A DNA stretch of 64,000 bases from Nicotiana tabacum. Lineage: Eukaryota; Streptophyta; Magnoliopsida; Solanales; Solanaceae. The notes under the pieces are model-generated. The model did not search any database. It was not told where the DNA came from and saw only the letters and a program-made list of their open reading frames with translations. The translations under genes and the position numbers were made by a program. The DNA is taken from positions 184,047,276 to 184,111,275 of the forward strand of contig NC_134087.1 of NCBI RefSeq assembly GCF_000715075.1. The letters run 5' to 3'. This document shows, piece after piece, positions 46,765 to 58,041 of the stretch (the first letter of the stretch is position 1; each line of letters starts with the position of its first letter).

Positions 46765-49700
46765 TTCTCTTTTTACTGGTTCTAATGACATGGCATGCAC
46801 GACGGATCTTCGACCTAGTCTAATAAATCAATCTGGCTCTGATTTAATGATACAAGAGATCGATTATGAGTCTGAATATGATGAGGATAAAGCCTTCGAA
46901 GAAATAAACCGAGAACTATGCCAATTTGAAGAGAAACCCAAGCCTAATATGAATGACACCGAGGCTGTAAATCTAGGGGATGCGGATAATGTCCGAGAAA
47001 CCAAAATCAGCATCCACATTGAGCCTAGCATCAGGGAAGAATTAATCAAAGCACTCATTGAGTTTAAAGATGTTTTTGCATGGTCGTATGACGACATGCC
47101 GGGTTTAAGCACCAAGCTAGTGGTTCACAAATTACCCATTGACCCGACATGCCTCCCCGTCAAGCAGAAACTGAGGAAGTTCAAGACAGATATGAGTGTG
47201 AAGATTAAAGAAGAAGTAACCAAGCAACTGCAAGCAAAGGTTATTCGGGTCTCTCGATATCCTGATTGGTTGGCTAATGTAGTGCCAGTACCAAAGAAAG
47301 ATGGGAAGATCAGGGTATGCGTCGACTACCGTAATCTGAACAGGGCAAGCCCAAAGGATAACTTTCCATTGCCCAATATCCATATCTTGATCGACAATTG
47401 CGCCGGGCGAGAAATCGGCTCCTTTGTGGATTGCTACGCTGGGTATCATCAGATTTTGATGGATGAAGAAGATGCAGAGAAAACAGCTTTCATTACGCCA
47501 TGGGGGACTTATTGTTATCGGGTAATGCCATTCGGTTTAAAGAACGCTGGGGCAACATACATGAGAGCAATGACTACTGTGTTCCATGATATGATACACA
47601 AAGAGATCGAAGTGTACGTAGATGATGTGATCATCAAATCCAAGCGTCAGGAAGACCACGTAGCAGACCTTAGGAAGTTTTTCCAAAGACTTCGAAGGTA
47701 CGACATTAAGCTCAACCCAGCCAAATGTGCATTTGGTGTTCCATCTGGAAAGCTGTTAGGATTTATCGTCAGTCGGCGAGGCATTGAGTTGGATCCGTCA
47801 AAGATCAAATCCATCCAGGAATTGCCGCCACCAAGGAATAAAACAGAAGTAATGAGTCTGTTGGGAAGATTGAACTATATCAGCAGATTCATCGCTCAGC
47901 TCACAACAACTTGTGAACCCATCTTTCGATTGCTGAGGAAAGATGCCGCGATAGAATGGACGGCAGAATGTCAGGAGGCATTTGACCAGATCAAAGGTTA
48001 TTTATCCAATCCACCTGTATTGGTTCCACCTGAGTCGGGGAGGCCATTAATCCTTTATCTAACGGTCCTGGATCATTCGTTTGGTTGCGTGTTGGGTCAA
48101 CACGACATCACAGGAAGAAAAGAGCAAGCCATCTATTATCTCAGCAAGAAGTTTACAGTCTATGAGAATAAGTACACTCAACTTGAGAAAACATGTTGTG
48201 CTCTAACTTGGGTAGCACAGAAGTTTAAGCATTATCTGTCGTCACATACTACTTACCTTATTTCGCGTCTGGATCCATTAAAGTATATTTTCCAGAAGCC
48301 TATGCCCACAGGAAGATTGGCAAAATGGCAGATATTACTCACAGAGTTCGACATTGTCTATGTGACGAGGACGGCCATGAAAGCTCAAGCATTGGCCGAT
48401 CACTTGGCTGAGAATCCTATTGATGAAGAATACGAGCCTTTGAGGACGTATTTTCCAGATGAAGAAGTGATACATATAGAGGAGTTAGAACTTAATGAGA
48501 AACCAGGGTGGAAGCTTTTCTTTGACGGGGCTGCTAATGCAAAAGGAGTTGGAGTAGGAGCAGTACTTATTTCAGAAACAGGACATCACTATCCTGTTAC
48601 AGCTCAGCTACGTTTCTATTGTACCAACAACATGGCTGAATATGAGGCATGTATTTTGGGCCTACGATTGGCTGCAGACATGGATGTTCAGGACGTCTTG
48701 GTCTTGGGAGACTCAGACCTCCTAGTACATCAGATCCAGGGTGAATGGGAAACACGGGATTTGAAGCTTATACCATACCGACAATGTTTGCACGATTTGA
48801 GCAAGCGATTTCGATCAGTGGAGTTCAGACACATCCCGAGAGTTCACAATGAGGTTGCCGATGCTTTGGCCACTTTAGCATCGATGTTGCACCATCCAGA
48901 CAAAATCCATGTTGACCCATTGTATATTCAGGTTCTTGATCAGCATGCCTACTGCAACATAATAGAAGAAGAAATGGATGGCGAGCCATGGTTTTATGAT
49001 ATCAAGGAATACCTCAGGATGGGGATATACCCGGAGCAGGCAACCGGAGATCAAAAGAGAGCCATTCGACGACTGGCAAATGGATTTTTCCTCAGTGGAG
49101 GAATGTTGTACAAAAGAACCCCAGATCTGGGATTGCTGAGATGTATTGATGCAGGTCAAGCCACGATAGTGATGACAGAGGTACATGCTGGAGTCTGTGG
49201 GCCCCATATGAGCGGATATGTGTTGGCAAAGAAGATTCTGCGAGCGGGATATTATTGGCTCACTATGGAGCATGATTGTATCAGTTTCGTACGAAAATGC
49301 CATCAGTGTCAGATACACGGAGATCTGATTCATTCTCCACCAATGGAATTGCACACAATGTCCGCACCATGGCCATTTGTAGCATGGGGCATGGATGTCA
49401 TTGGGCCTATCGAGCCGGCAGCTTCGAACGGTCACAGGTTCATTCTGGTAGCCATCGATTATTTCACTAAGTGGGTTGAAGCCAAAACTTTTAAGTCTGT
49501 AACCAAGAAGGCAGTGGTGGATTTCGTCCATTCCCATATCATTTGTAGATTTGGGATCCCAAATATAATAATCACGGACAATGGTGCTAATCTTAACAGC
49601 AACTTGATGAGAGAAGTATGTGAACAGTTTAAGATTACACACCGTAATTCCACTCCGTATCGGCCCAAGGCGAATGGAGCAGTTGAGGCAGCCAACAAAA

Positions 49701-50235
49701 ATATAAAGAAGATATTGAGGAAAATGATTGAAGGATCCAGACAATGGCATGAAAAGCTACCATTTGCGTTGTTAGGATACCGCACTACTGTTCGTACTTC
49801 AATAGGTGCGACTCCTTATTTGTTGGTATACGGAACCGAAGCAGTAATACCAGCGGAAGTTGAAATTCCTTCCCTTCGAATTATCGCTGAGGCCGGGATT
49901 GACGATGATGAATGGGTCAAAACCCGACTAGAGCAGCTGAGTTTAATGGATGAAAAAAGATTGGCAGCAGTATGTCATGGCCAGTTGTATCAAAAGAGAA
50001 TGGCAAGAGCATACAATAAGAAGGTGCGCCCAGAAAATTTGAAGTAGGGCAACAAGTATTGAAACGGATCCTCCCACATCAGATTGAGGCAAAAGGCAAG
50101 TTCGCCCCGAATTGGCAAGGGCCGTATATTGTGACCAGAGTATTATCCAATGGCGCTTTACGTCTGACGGATGTTGAAGGAAGATGCGTCGACATGGCTA
50201 TCAATTCTGATGCAGTCAAAAGATATTATGTGTAA
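46765..50235 (+). CDS. Element C pol: RT, RNase H, second RNase H, integrase
   Basis: RT has VCVDYRNLNRASP, MPFGLKNAGATYMRAM and catalytic YVDD at about 47614. The Ty3-type RNase H follows (TQLEKTCCALTWVAQKFKHYL). A second, archaeal-type RNase H begins FFDGAANAKG near 48518, continues with NMAEYEACILGL and GDSDLLVHQ and ends VHNEVADALA. This dual arrangement is diagnostic of Tat. The integrase has an H2C2 finger (HAGVCGPH, CHQC near 49300) and the DDE triad in MDVIGP, TDNGAN and VEAANK. The main frame stops at 50047 after a 1-nt change at about 50030-50040. In the next frame family sequence continues (FEVGQQVLKRILPH, FAPNWQGPYIV) to a TAA at 50233-50235. Activity would need that frameshift to be absent in other copies. 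Confidence 0.92.
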
Positions 50236-50447
50236 TTTCTTTTGTTGTTTATTTGTTTGTTTATACTTAGTGCTTATCGGATAATGAAATGACGGAGGCA
50301 ATTCTTTCTTCTATCCAAACACTTTTAACCTTTGCTTTACCCCTTTGAGCCATACTTATCTTTTTATACCCCTCTCTTGGAATCATTAATGAAAAAATGT
50401 ATGAAAAAAAAACTTTTTGAAGGTCGCAAGAAAACAAAGGAGTCAGT

Positions 50448-50504
50448 GAACTACGTTCGACCTGATTCCTCAAAGAGGATACGTAGGCGCCTCACGGCTC
50501 GGTC
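50448..50504 (+). other. Covarying stem-loop module C3 (after pol)
   Basis: GAACTACG (50451-50455 pairs with CGTAG 50482-50486), ttcgacctgat, inner stem TCCTC/GAGGA around aaa (50467-50471 with 50475-50479), third hairpin GCC/GGC, closing tcggtc. It lies about 210 nt after the pol stop, as does B4. Confidence 0.8.
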
Positions 50505-50849
50505 ATAAGGTATAAAATAAAAAAAAGAAAAAAAAAATCAAAAGAAAAATCCCCAAGTAAGAAAACTGGGGCAGAAATTATGTTTCTAAATTTTGAAAAA
50601 AAAAGAAAAAAAAAGAGTTTGATTCCAAGAGTTGTAATACTTTACCCATCAAAGTTATTTTGAATTTTATATCCTTTTCTTCTAAAACCTATATTGATAT
50701 CCAAAAAAGACCTCCCGATCAGTATCCGAGAGGTGTTAAGATAGGCAAATGAAAACCAAGAATAAAACATCGGTCCCTGACTGAATGAGGATCATGAATT
50801 GAAAGAATTTTTAGCCAAAAGAATTCCCGGCAGAGATAAATCTTATCGG

Positions 50850-51062
50850 CAACACTCCAATCCTAAGCTGAGAAAATAAGATGAGAGAGTCTTATCGGCG
50901 AAAACCTTCACAGGCGCCATAAGGCGACGTAAGCTGAGAAATACAAAATGAGAGAGTCTTATCGGTGAAAACCTTCACAGGCACCATAAGGCGACGGGAG
51001 TTGTGAGAAATGAGAGAGCCTTGTTAGTGAAAACCCCGCGAAGGGCACTATAAGGCGACAAG
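50850..51062. repeat. 62-67-bp tandem repeat downstream of C pol
   Basis: atgagagagtcttatcgg or a close variant starts at 50881, 50948 and 51010, each followed by gaaaacc and caccataaggcgac. A partial copy precedes them. It is the reverse-complement counterpart of 12370-12545 in element B. Confidence 0.8.
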
Positions 51063-51982
51063 ATAGATTGACGGAAAAGATCCGTATTTTGCAAAGAATT
51101 GGGCACCTATTTATCCCCAGCAAGTGAAGACATCAGAAAGTTTGATCGACACAAATAGACTGGGTTGATTAATCCGGAATGCACAACATGATCATTGGAA
51201 TCGGTTGTATCACCCAGATAAGTTCATTTTTTTTGTTCAGAAAGATTTTCTCATTTTTCTATCTTTTCATTTCTTTGTTTAAAAGAATTTTTCTAGAAAT
51301 TTATGTTTTAAGGAAGGTCTTTCAGAGCTTACTACCAGTTGCCAAAATGGTACAACATAAAAAGTGAAAAGGGCAGGCAAGAGACAAGGCAATAAGGCAA
51401 AAGACGTTGGTTGCTAGGCCGAATAATATTGTCCTAAAATGGCAAGGAAAGTACGGGGAAGAGCCGAAAAAAAAAAAAAATATGTTGAGGAAATTGTAAG
51501 CCAAGTTCCAAGACGATCCCCAGAGTACTCCGACCGAATATCGACCAAGCTACGAGGTGGTCGGACAACACAGAAGGGGAAGGGAAGAAAGGAAAATTCA
51601 TCTTCGGCAAAATAACCTCCAGAAATTTTTGAGATACAAAATGGTGAAGGAATAAATGGAAAAACCGTCCCCAGCAGAATGTTATCCCCAGCAAATAACA
51701 TCATCCCCAACAAGTTTTGAGAACGCCGAACAAGAATAAGGGAAAGAGAACAATCATCCCCATCAGGAGTGACATGACCATTCGCCATATTTCAAAAAAA
51801 AAAAAAAAAAAAAAAAAACTAACTAAATTTTCTTTGATTTGAACAGGAAAATAAAGTGTTGATGATGGCCTAAAGATACGCCATAAGAAAGATCGCCAGA
51901 ATTGGGGCATAAAATTTTCTACCACAAGTGGAAATTTTCTCGGAGAATCGAGGAAACAAATTCAAATTATTCTTTGCCAATT

Positions 51983-52722
51983 AGGCGCCCACCAGTATAA
52001 TGCGGGAATACATTTCTGTCTTTTCATTTCATGTTCTAGGTCACCCACCAGTATAATGCGGGTATGCATTTATGTTTTCATTTCATGTTCTAGGTCGCCC
52101 ACCAGTATAATGCGGGAATACATTTCAGTTCTAGGTCACCCACCAGTATAATGCGGGTATGCATTTATGTTCTCATTTCATGCTCTAGGTCGCCCACCAG
52201 TAAAATGCGGGAATACATTTAAGTTCTAGGTCGCCCACCAGTATAATGCGGGAATACATTTCAGTTCTAGGTCGCCCACTAGTATAATGAGGGAATACAT
52301 TTTGTCTGTTCATTCCATATTCTAGGTCGCCCACCAGTATAATGCGGGCATACATTTCAGTTTTCCATTTCTAGGTCACCCACCAGTATAATGCGGGTAT
52401 ACATTTATGTTTTCATTTCATGTTCTAGGTCGCCCACAAGTATAATGCGGGAATACATTTATCTTTTCATTTCATGTTCTAGGTCGCCCACCAGTATAAT
52501 GCGGGAATACATTTCAGTTCTAGGTCGCCCACCAGTATAATGCGGGAATACATTTAGGTTCTAGGTCGCCCACCAGTATAATGCGGGAATACTTTTAAGT
52601 TCTAGGTCACCCACCAGTATAATGCGGGAATACTTTTCTGTTCTAGGTCGCCCACCAGTAAAATGCGGGAATACATTTCAGTTCTAGGTCGTCCACCAGT
52701 ATAATGCGGGCATACATTTCAT
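51983..52722. repeat. Sixteen-copy tandem repeat in the C 3' region
   Basis: Each unit has tcgcccaccagtataatgc, then gggaataca and a short tail ending ttctagg. Unit length is either about 41 bp or 50-60 bp, depending on whether tcatttcatgt is included. I count sixteen cores. The regular core with variable spacers is CRISPR-like only superficially. The remaining 50505-53103 sequence is untranslated, with several 'ccccagcaa' phrases and no gene I can support. Confidence 0.9.
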
Positions 52723-53103
52723 AATTTTGCATTGAAGCAACTTTTTAGTCTTGTATTACAGAGGTTGGAATCAGTAACCCCACCAGAAGGCGGAAGGTTA
52801 CAACAGGAATCCCCAGCAATAAACAATAAAATCCCCCAGCACCGGGAAGCAGAAGGTTGCAACAAGAGGTCCCAGCATAAACTCAAGTCCATGTGTCAAA
52901 AGGAAGAAAAGCATCGGAAGAAAAGCACCGGAGGAAACACAAGCCGACAAGAAAGCAAGGCAACAAGAACAAATTTTAGTCTAGCCTAGCTTCTTGTTTT
53001 CTTTTAAGCACGGTGTAACAAGGAGATCGGTAAGCAGTGATAACAGCATGCAACAGCAGTAACATCGCAGTCTCACGGTAGTCCCAGCTACCAAAAACTT
53101 CCC

Positions 53104-53171
53104 GAACTACATTGACCTGATTCCTGTTTAGCCCAGGATATGTAGGAAACCTTTGAAGCAAAGGTTCGGTC
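53104..53171 (+). other. Covarying stem-loop module C4 (pre-PPT copy)
   Basis: GAACTACA (53107-53111 with TGTAG 53141-53145), ttgacctgat, inner stem TCCTG/CAGGA (53122-53126 with 53134-53138), third hairpin AACCTTT/AAAGGTT around gaagc, closing cggtca. The outer stem is the compensated CTACA/TGTAG form, as in B5 at the same position. Confidence 0.8.
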
Positions 53172-53265
53172 AAATCTTTTTCAAAAAATGCTTCACACGG
53201 AGTACTCGGATGGGCAAAAAATCGCTCGCTTTATCTTTGCACGAAAACCCTTCGTGTCTTCGGGC

Positions 53266-53278
53266 AAAGAGGGGCAGC
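53266..53278 (+). other. Element C polypurine tract
   Basis: aaagaggggcagc directly precedes the 3' LTR and is identical to the B tract. Confidence 0.85.
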
Positions 53279-56200
53279 TGTAAGCACGTGATTTTTTGCC
53301 CTATATGAGAATTACTCCCAAAAATTCAAAAATAAAATGATTTTCTTTGGTGTGCAATTTTGTGATATTTTGAATAATTATTTGTAGTTGTCTGTGCGTG
53401 TTTATTTGCTAAATTAATAAAAAATACAAAAATATGTCGCATTTTGCATGTAGGATTTAATTCTATAATTGATAATAATTAAATTTGTTTTACAAAAATT
53501 AAAAATTACAAAAATAGGCATCGTTTGCATTTTTAGCATTTAATGTCCAAATATACAATTTTATGCTTAATTAATACTTAATTGTGCGTTAATTGTTATT
53601 GGGAATTAATTTGCGCTTTTATAACTTAATTTAGTTCTTAATAATAGTTTAAGTATTTTTATAATTTAGTTTTAGAAAAATAAAAGAAGAAAAGAGAGCG
53701 AAAATATAAAGAAAGTCGGAATTGGGCCTCTTCTTCGATTTCAAGCCATAGGCCCAAAAAATGGCCCAACCTTCCCTACGACCCAGTCCATTTCGAACTG
53801 GGTCGACCCAGTCCATAACCCAACACCCCTTTTATTTTACAAACAAAATAAAAAAAAAAAAAAAATTAAGAAAACCCTAAGAAATGCCTAAAGCATCCGC
53901 ACCCCCCCTATTCTCTTTCTTCTTCCTCAAAACTTCAAGCTCCAATGGCTGCCATAGCCAACCATGGCTACTCACCTTCACACCACGAACACCCCCTCAC
54001 GTCGTCACACTCACACACACATACACAAACAAACGACGCAACAGTCCATCGCCCCAACGTTGTTTCTCCATTGAAGCTCAAGCTCGACCATGGACTACCC
54101 GTTGCTTCTCCTTCAGCATCCTCTTAGTTGCTGCCTCACTTCGTCTTCTTCAACTCGAATAGCCATAGCCACTGCTTCGTCGTCCTCCACACCGTAGCCG
54201 CTGCTCCTCCACACCGTCGACACTGTTCCTCCTCCTAGCTCCATAAACTCAGTCACGTCCAAACAACCCCGTCGCGGCCAGTTGCTCCTGTTCTGCGAGC
54301 TTCATTTTCTTCGTGCTGCTGCCATGGTTGTCGCTGCTATTGCTTCAACTTTCTTCTACTGCTGCTCGCGTTTCATGGCTGCTGTCACGACTGCGTCTTC
54401 TCTTCGTCGCCGCGGCTATCGCCACTAATTCCTCCGTCGAGCTGCTGTTGTTTCTACCTTCATCAAGGTTCGTTGATGCTGTTTCTCCTCCTTCTACTAA
54501 GCAGCTGCTCCCAGACCACACGACTCTATGTGCACGTCGAACAGTTGAAAACAAACCACGCTGCTGCATCGACTATTGCTTCACTTCGGCGTCAACGCCA
54601 GTCGAGTTCGCGCACATGGATGAGTTTTGGTCGATGTCGTCGATCACTGTTCGAGTTCGTTGTTGGTTGGTCACTTGTTCGTTCGTTTCAATCCGGTTAG
54701 TAGTTTTTGAATTTTATTTTGTCCGTTATTTTGTTTTGATAGTTTTCGGATCTAAAATCAACAAATGTTTGTTTTGTTTATCGTTTGAATTAATTTTTAG
54801 TTCATGTTTATGTGTTGTTTGTTAAATTAATTTTCAGATTTTAAAATGGAAGTTTAATTAGTTGTTTTCATGTTTATTTCATGTTTGTTTTATTGTTTAA
54901 GTAAGTATTTGTTAGTTTGATGTTTGTTAGATTCAAATTGAAATTTAATCAACTATTTCTTCAATTTGTTTCATGTGTATGTATTGTTAGAAATTGTTAA
55001 TATTGTTAAGTTCAAGTTTAAGTTCATAATTGTTTCTTCGTTGATTTTGTTATTTGTTTAAAGAATTTAGTTGTATTAAAGGAATATATTGCTTTAATCG
55101 TTTAATCCGTCATGTTTGTTGTCATAAAATAGATTCAATTCATGTTCATACTTTGTTTGATTGTTCTTGAATCCGAAATTTGTATAGTTTGATTTCTTGT
55201 TTATCATTTATGATTATTTCTTGAATTTGTCTCATAATCTTGTTGTTTAAGTTTAATATAGGAATTGTTGGTTGTAATATTGTTAGAGTTGATTTTAAGT
55301 TCAATATGATTGAATTTAGAAATCTTCATACTTTGTTTGTTGTTGTTGTTGAATCCGAAAATAGGATTGTTTGTTGCTAAAATATTGTTCAATCAAATTT
55401 TAGTTATTCTTGGTTGTTCAATTTGTGTTCATATGATTTATTGTTGAAATGTTGTTAAAATCATGTTCATATGATATTGTTGTTATGATGTTCATCCATG
55501 TTCATATTGTTGTTTGAACATTGTTAGAAATTGATCATATTGTCTATATTTTGGTTAAGTTTGATTAATTGATGTGTTATAGCTGATGGGTAGTTTGGTA
55601 AATTTGTAATACGTTCAGGGGTAGTTTGGTAATTTCAGTAGGATCGGAAGGGGTAATTTAGGAATTGTACATTTTGTAATTGTTTATTTGAAGCATGGGG
55701 GACAAAATGAAATGGGGTGGGTTGTGATATGATTATTTAATATAAAGGGGGGACAAGATTTAAATTAAAGGGGAATCTTGTATTATTTTAAATAAAGCAT
55801 GGGGGACAAAATATAATGGGGTGGTGTGATATATTTATTTAATGTAATGGGGATGAGTGGGAAGATAATGGGTTTGGTAGAGAAAGGGATTGATTTTAAT
55901 TGATTTATGGGATGGGATATATATATGTGAAGTCTTGAACACAAGAAGAGAGGAAAAAAGAAATACAGACAGAAAAAAAAAGAGATTGAAAAAAAAAGCT
56001 GAACATTTATTCCGAAAAAAAAAAACATTGAAACTCTCAAGAAAAGAAAAAACATACAAAGAAAAAAAAATTTGAAAATTAGAAGAGAAAGTAGTACACA
56101 CCTGAGAAATATTCTGGTATACAGGTGTAGAAATTAAGGGTTGAAGATTAACTAGCCTTTCAAAAATCTGAAAATTTCCCTTGGTTTCTGTCCGTTATTT

Positions 56201-58041
56201 TCGGCATTCCTGGATTTTATTTTGAATTTTTCAAAGCTGTCACTGGGATTTTCGTTGACTGGTTATTGCTGGTTATTGTTGCTGTTGCTGTGTTACGTAT
56301 TACGTTGCTGACTTTCTTCTTCTTATATTGACAATATCAGGTACACAACTGTAATTTTGGCATTTTGTAAGCTGAAATGAAGAATGGAGTGTTAAATTTT
56401 TAATTTAGTTTAATTTAATTTTTTGTATTGTATTTAGGTTATTCATGTATTATTATTCCGTAAATCACTGTCATCGGCATAACTAGGCATATTATAGCGA
56501 CATATTAAATAACGTCTTTACCAGATTATTAGGAAATATATTTAAACCTGTTTATTAATTAAAATTGTTTAAGTAAAAAAAAAATATAGAAGAAATAACG
56601 TAAAAATGGCGTTATTGAATCAGTTTGGCAAAAATTAACTAAGTTCCTTATTCACAAGGTTTTTCGTCAACGATAAGTTAATCCGAATCATGTAGTCAAT
56701 TTCAGTTATAACATGAATTAGTTTGCAAACAAGTATTAGGACATGATGAATTAAAACAAAGTTAGTTAATGTTAAATTGTTTAAATTTTTAGAAATATGA
56801 TTTAGTACTCAAGTTTTTATTTTTATTTCTTTCAATTTTCAGTATTTGTAAATAATTAGTTTCAATAAGCTTAAGTCTTACTAATAATTTGAATTTTAAT
56901 CCAACTATGGGATAATTAGTTTTTTTTTATTTTTATTTTTTTACTTTTCGATAATTCCATGTTGTACTTATGATTATAATTTTATTACTTTCTGTTAATA
57001 TTTGTTTTTCTCTTCTATTTAAATATGTCATTTTCAAGAATGTAGATATTGATTTTATATTTATAAAAAACTTAGTAATAATAAAAAGGTTGTCATTAAA
57101 GGATATTCTTAAAGGATTTCGCTAAAAATAAATAGATAGTCTTACTAACAATTTGAATTTTAATCCAACTATGGGATAATTAGTTTTTATTTTTTTTACT
57201 TTTTTTTACTTTTCGATAATTCCATGTTGTATCTATGATTATAATTTTATTACTTTCTGCTAATATTTGTTTTCTTTTCTATTTAATATGTCATTTTCAA
57301 GAATGTAGATATTGATTTTATATTTATAAAAAACTTAGTAATAATAAAAAGGTAGTCATTAAAGGATATTATTAAAGGAGTTCGCTAAAAATAAATAGAT
57401 GTAAATAATACAAATGTATAGGATTCTCCATTCTCATTTATTTATTTAATTATAAAAAAAAAAAATTTTTACTTAGAATTAGGGATGGATTGTTTAGTGA
57501 ATTTCACTTCCTTCCCCAAAGATGATGACGCGTTAGACTCTTTAGGCGCGATTTAATTAATTTTACCTTCTTAAACTCGGATGCGCATTTCATGCGACCC
57601 AAATCTAAATCCTAAAACATCAAATAAAATATGTTTCGTATTGTGGGTGCATTTCATGTGACACAATCCAAAGATATGTTTTAAGCGATGTTCACATTCC
57701 TAAAAAATAATAATTATAATAATAAAGCGGTAAAAGTTAAAATTGGCACATCGGTTCATAATTGTATTAAAATCAGATAAATAAGCCAAATATGACAGTT
57801 TAGCGACCGTGCTAGAACCACGGAACTCGGGAATGCCTAACACCTTCTCCCGGGTTAACAGAATTCCTTATCCGGATTTCTGGTACGCAGACTGTAATAT
57901 GGAGTCATTCTTTTCCTCGATTCGGGATTAAATTGGTGACTTGGGACACCCTAAATCTCCCAAGTGGCGACTCTGAAATAAATAAATAAATCCCGTTTCG
58001 ATTGTCCTTTAATTGGAAAAAAACTCCTTGTACCCTCGCGG
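53279..58041 (+). repeat. Element C 3' LTR, lacking its last ~23 bp
   Basis: Nearly identical to 34352-39113. It stops after ccctcgcgg, where the 5' LTR continues tgccggaaaaaggaggtgtg and a final aca. In its place come gggcgg and duplicated D sequence. Differences seen by eye include a g/t at about 57801, t/a near 57889, and A- or T-run lengths near 55990-56070, 57195 and 58018. Confidence 0.92.

Larger units (their letters stand above)
34352..58041 (+). mobile_element. Element C: young, near-intact Ogre/Tat retrotransposon, 23.7 kb
   Basis: Two LTRs of about 4.8 kb (34352-39136 and 53279-58041) flank PBS, ORF1, gag-protease-G-patch, intron, pol with two RNase H domains, and PPT, all on the plus strand. 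By eye the LTRs differ only in a few substitutions and homopolymer lengths, so insertion was recent. It sits inside the RT coding region of element D. The right junction is abnormal: the last 23 bp of the 3' LTR are missing, and a 21-bp stretch of D (34330-34350 and 58048-58068) is duplicated instead of the usual 5 bp. ORF1 is intact; gag and the integrase tail each have one apparent 1-nt frameshift. Confidence 0.92.

Noticed and set aside
48875..49750. 291-residue minus-strand ORF
   Set aside because: Antisense shadow of the C integrase. It has no domain and the sense frame is strongly supported.
50448..50504. Hammerhead ribozyme in the stem-loop module (ctgat present)
   Set aside because: The core CUGANGA...GAAA arrangement is absent: ctgat is followed by tc, and no GAAA lies between stems. 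The fold also lacks the three-way junction.
51983..52722. CRISPR-like array
   Set aside because: Repeats with short AT-rich, mutually similar spacers inside a plant retrotransposon, with no cas genes. It is an ordinary tandem repeat.
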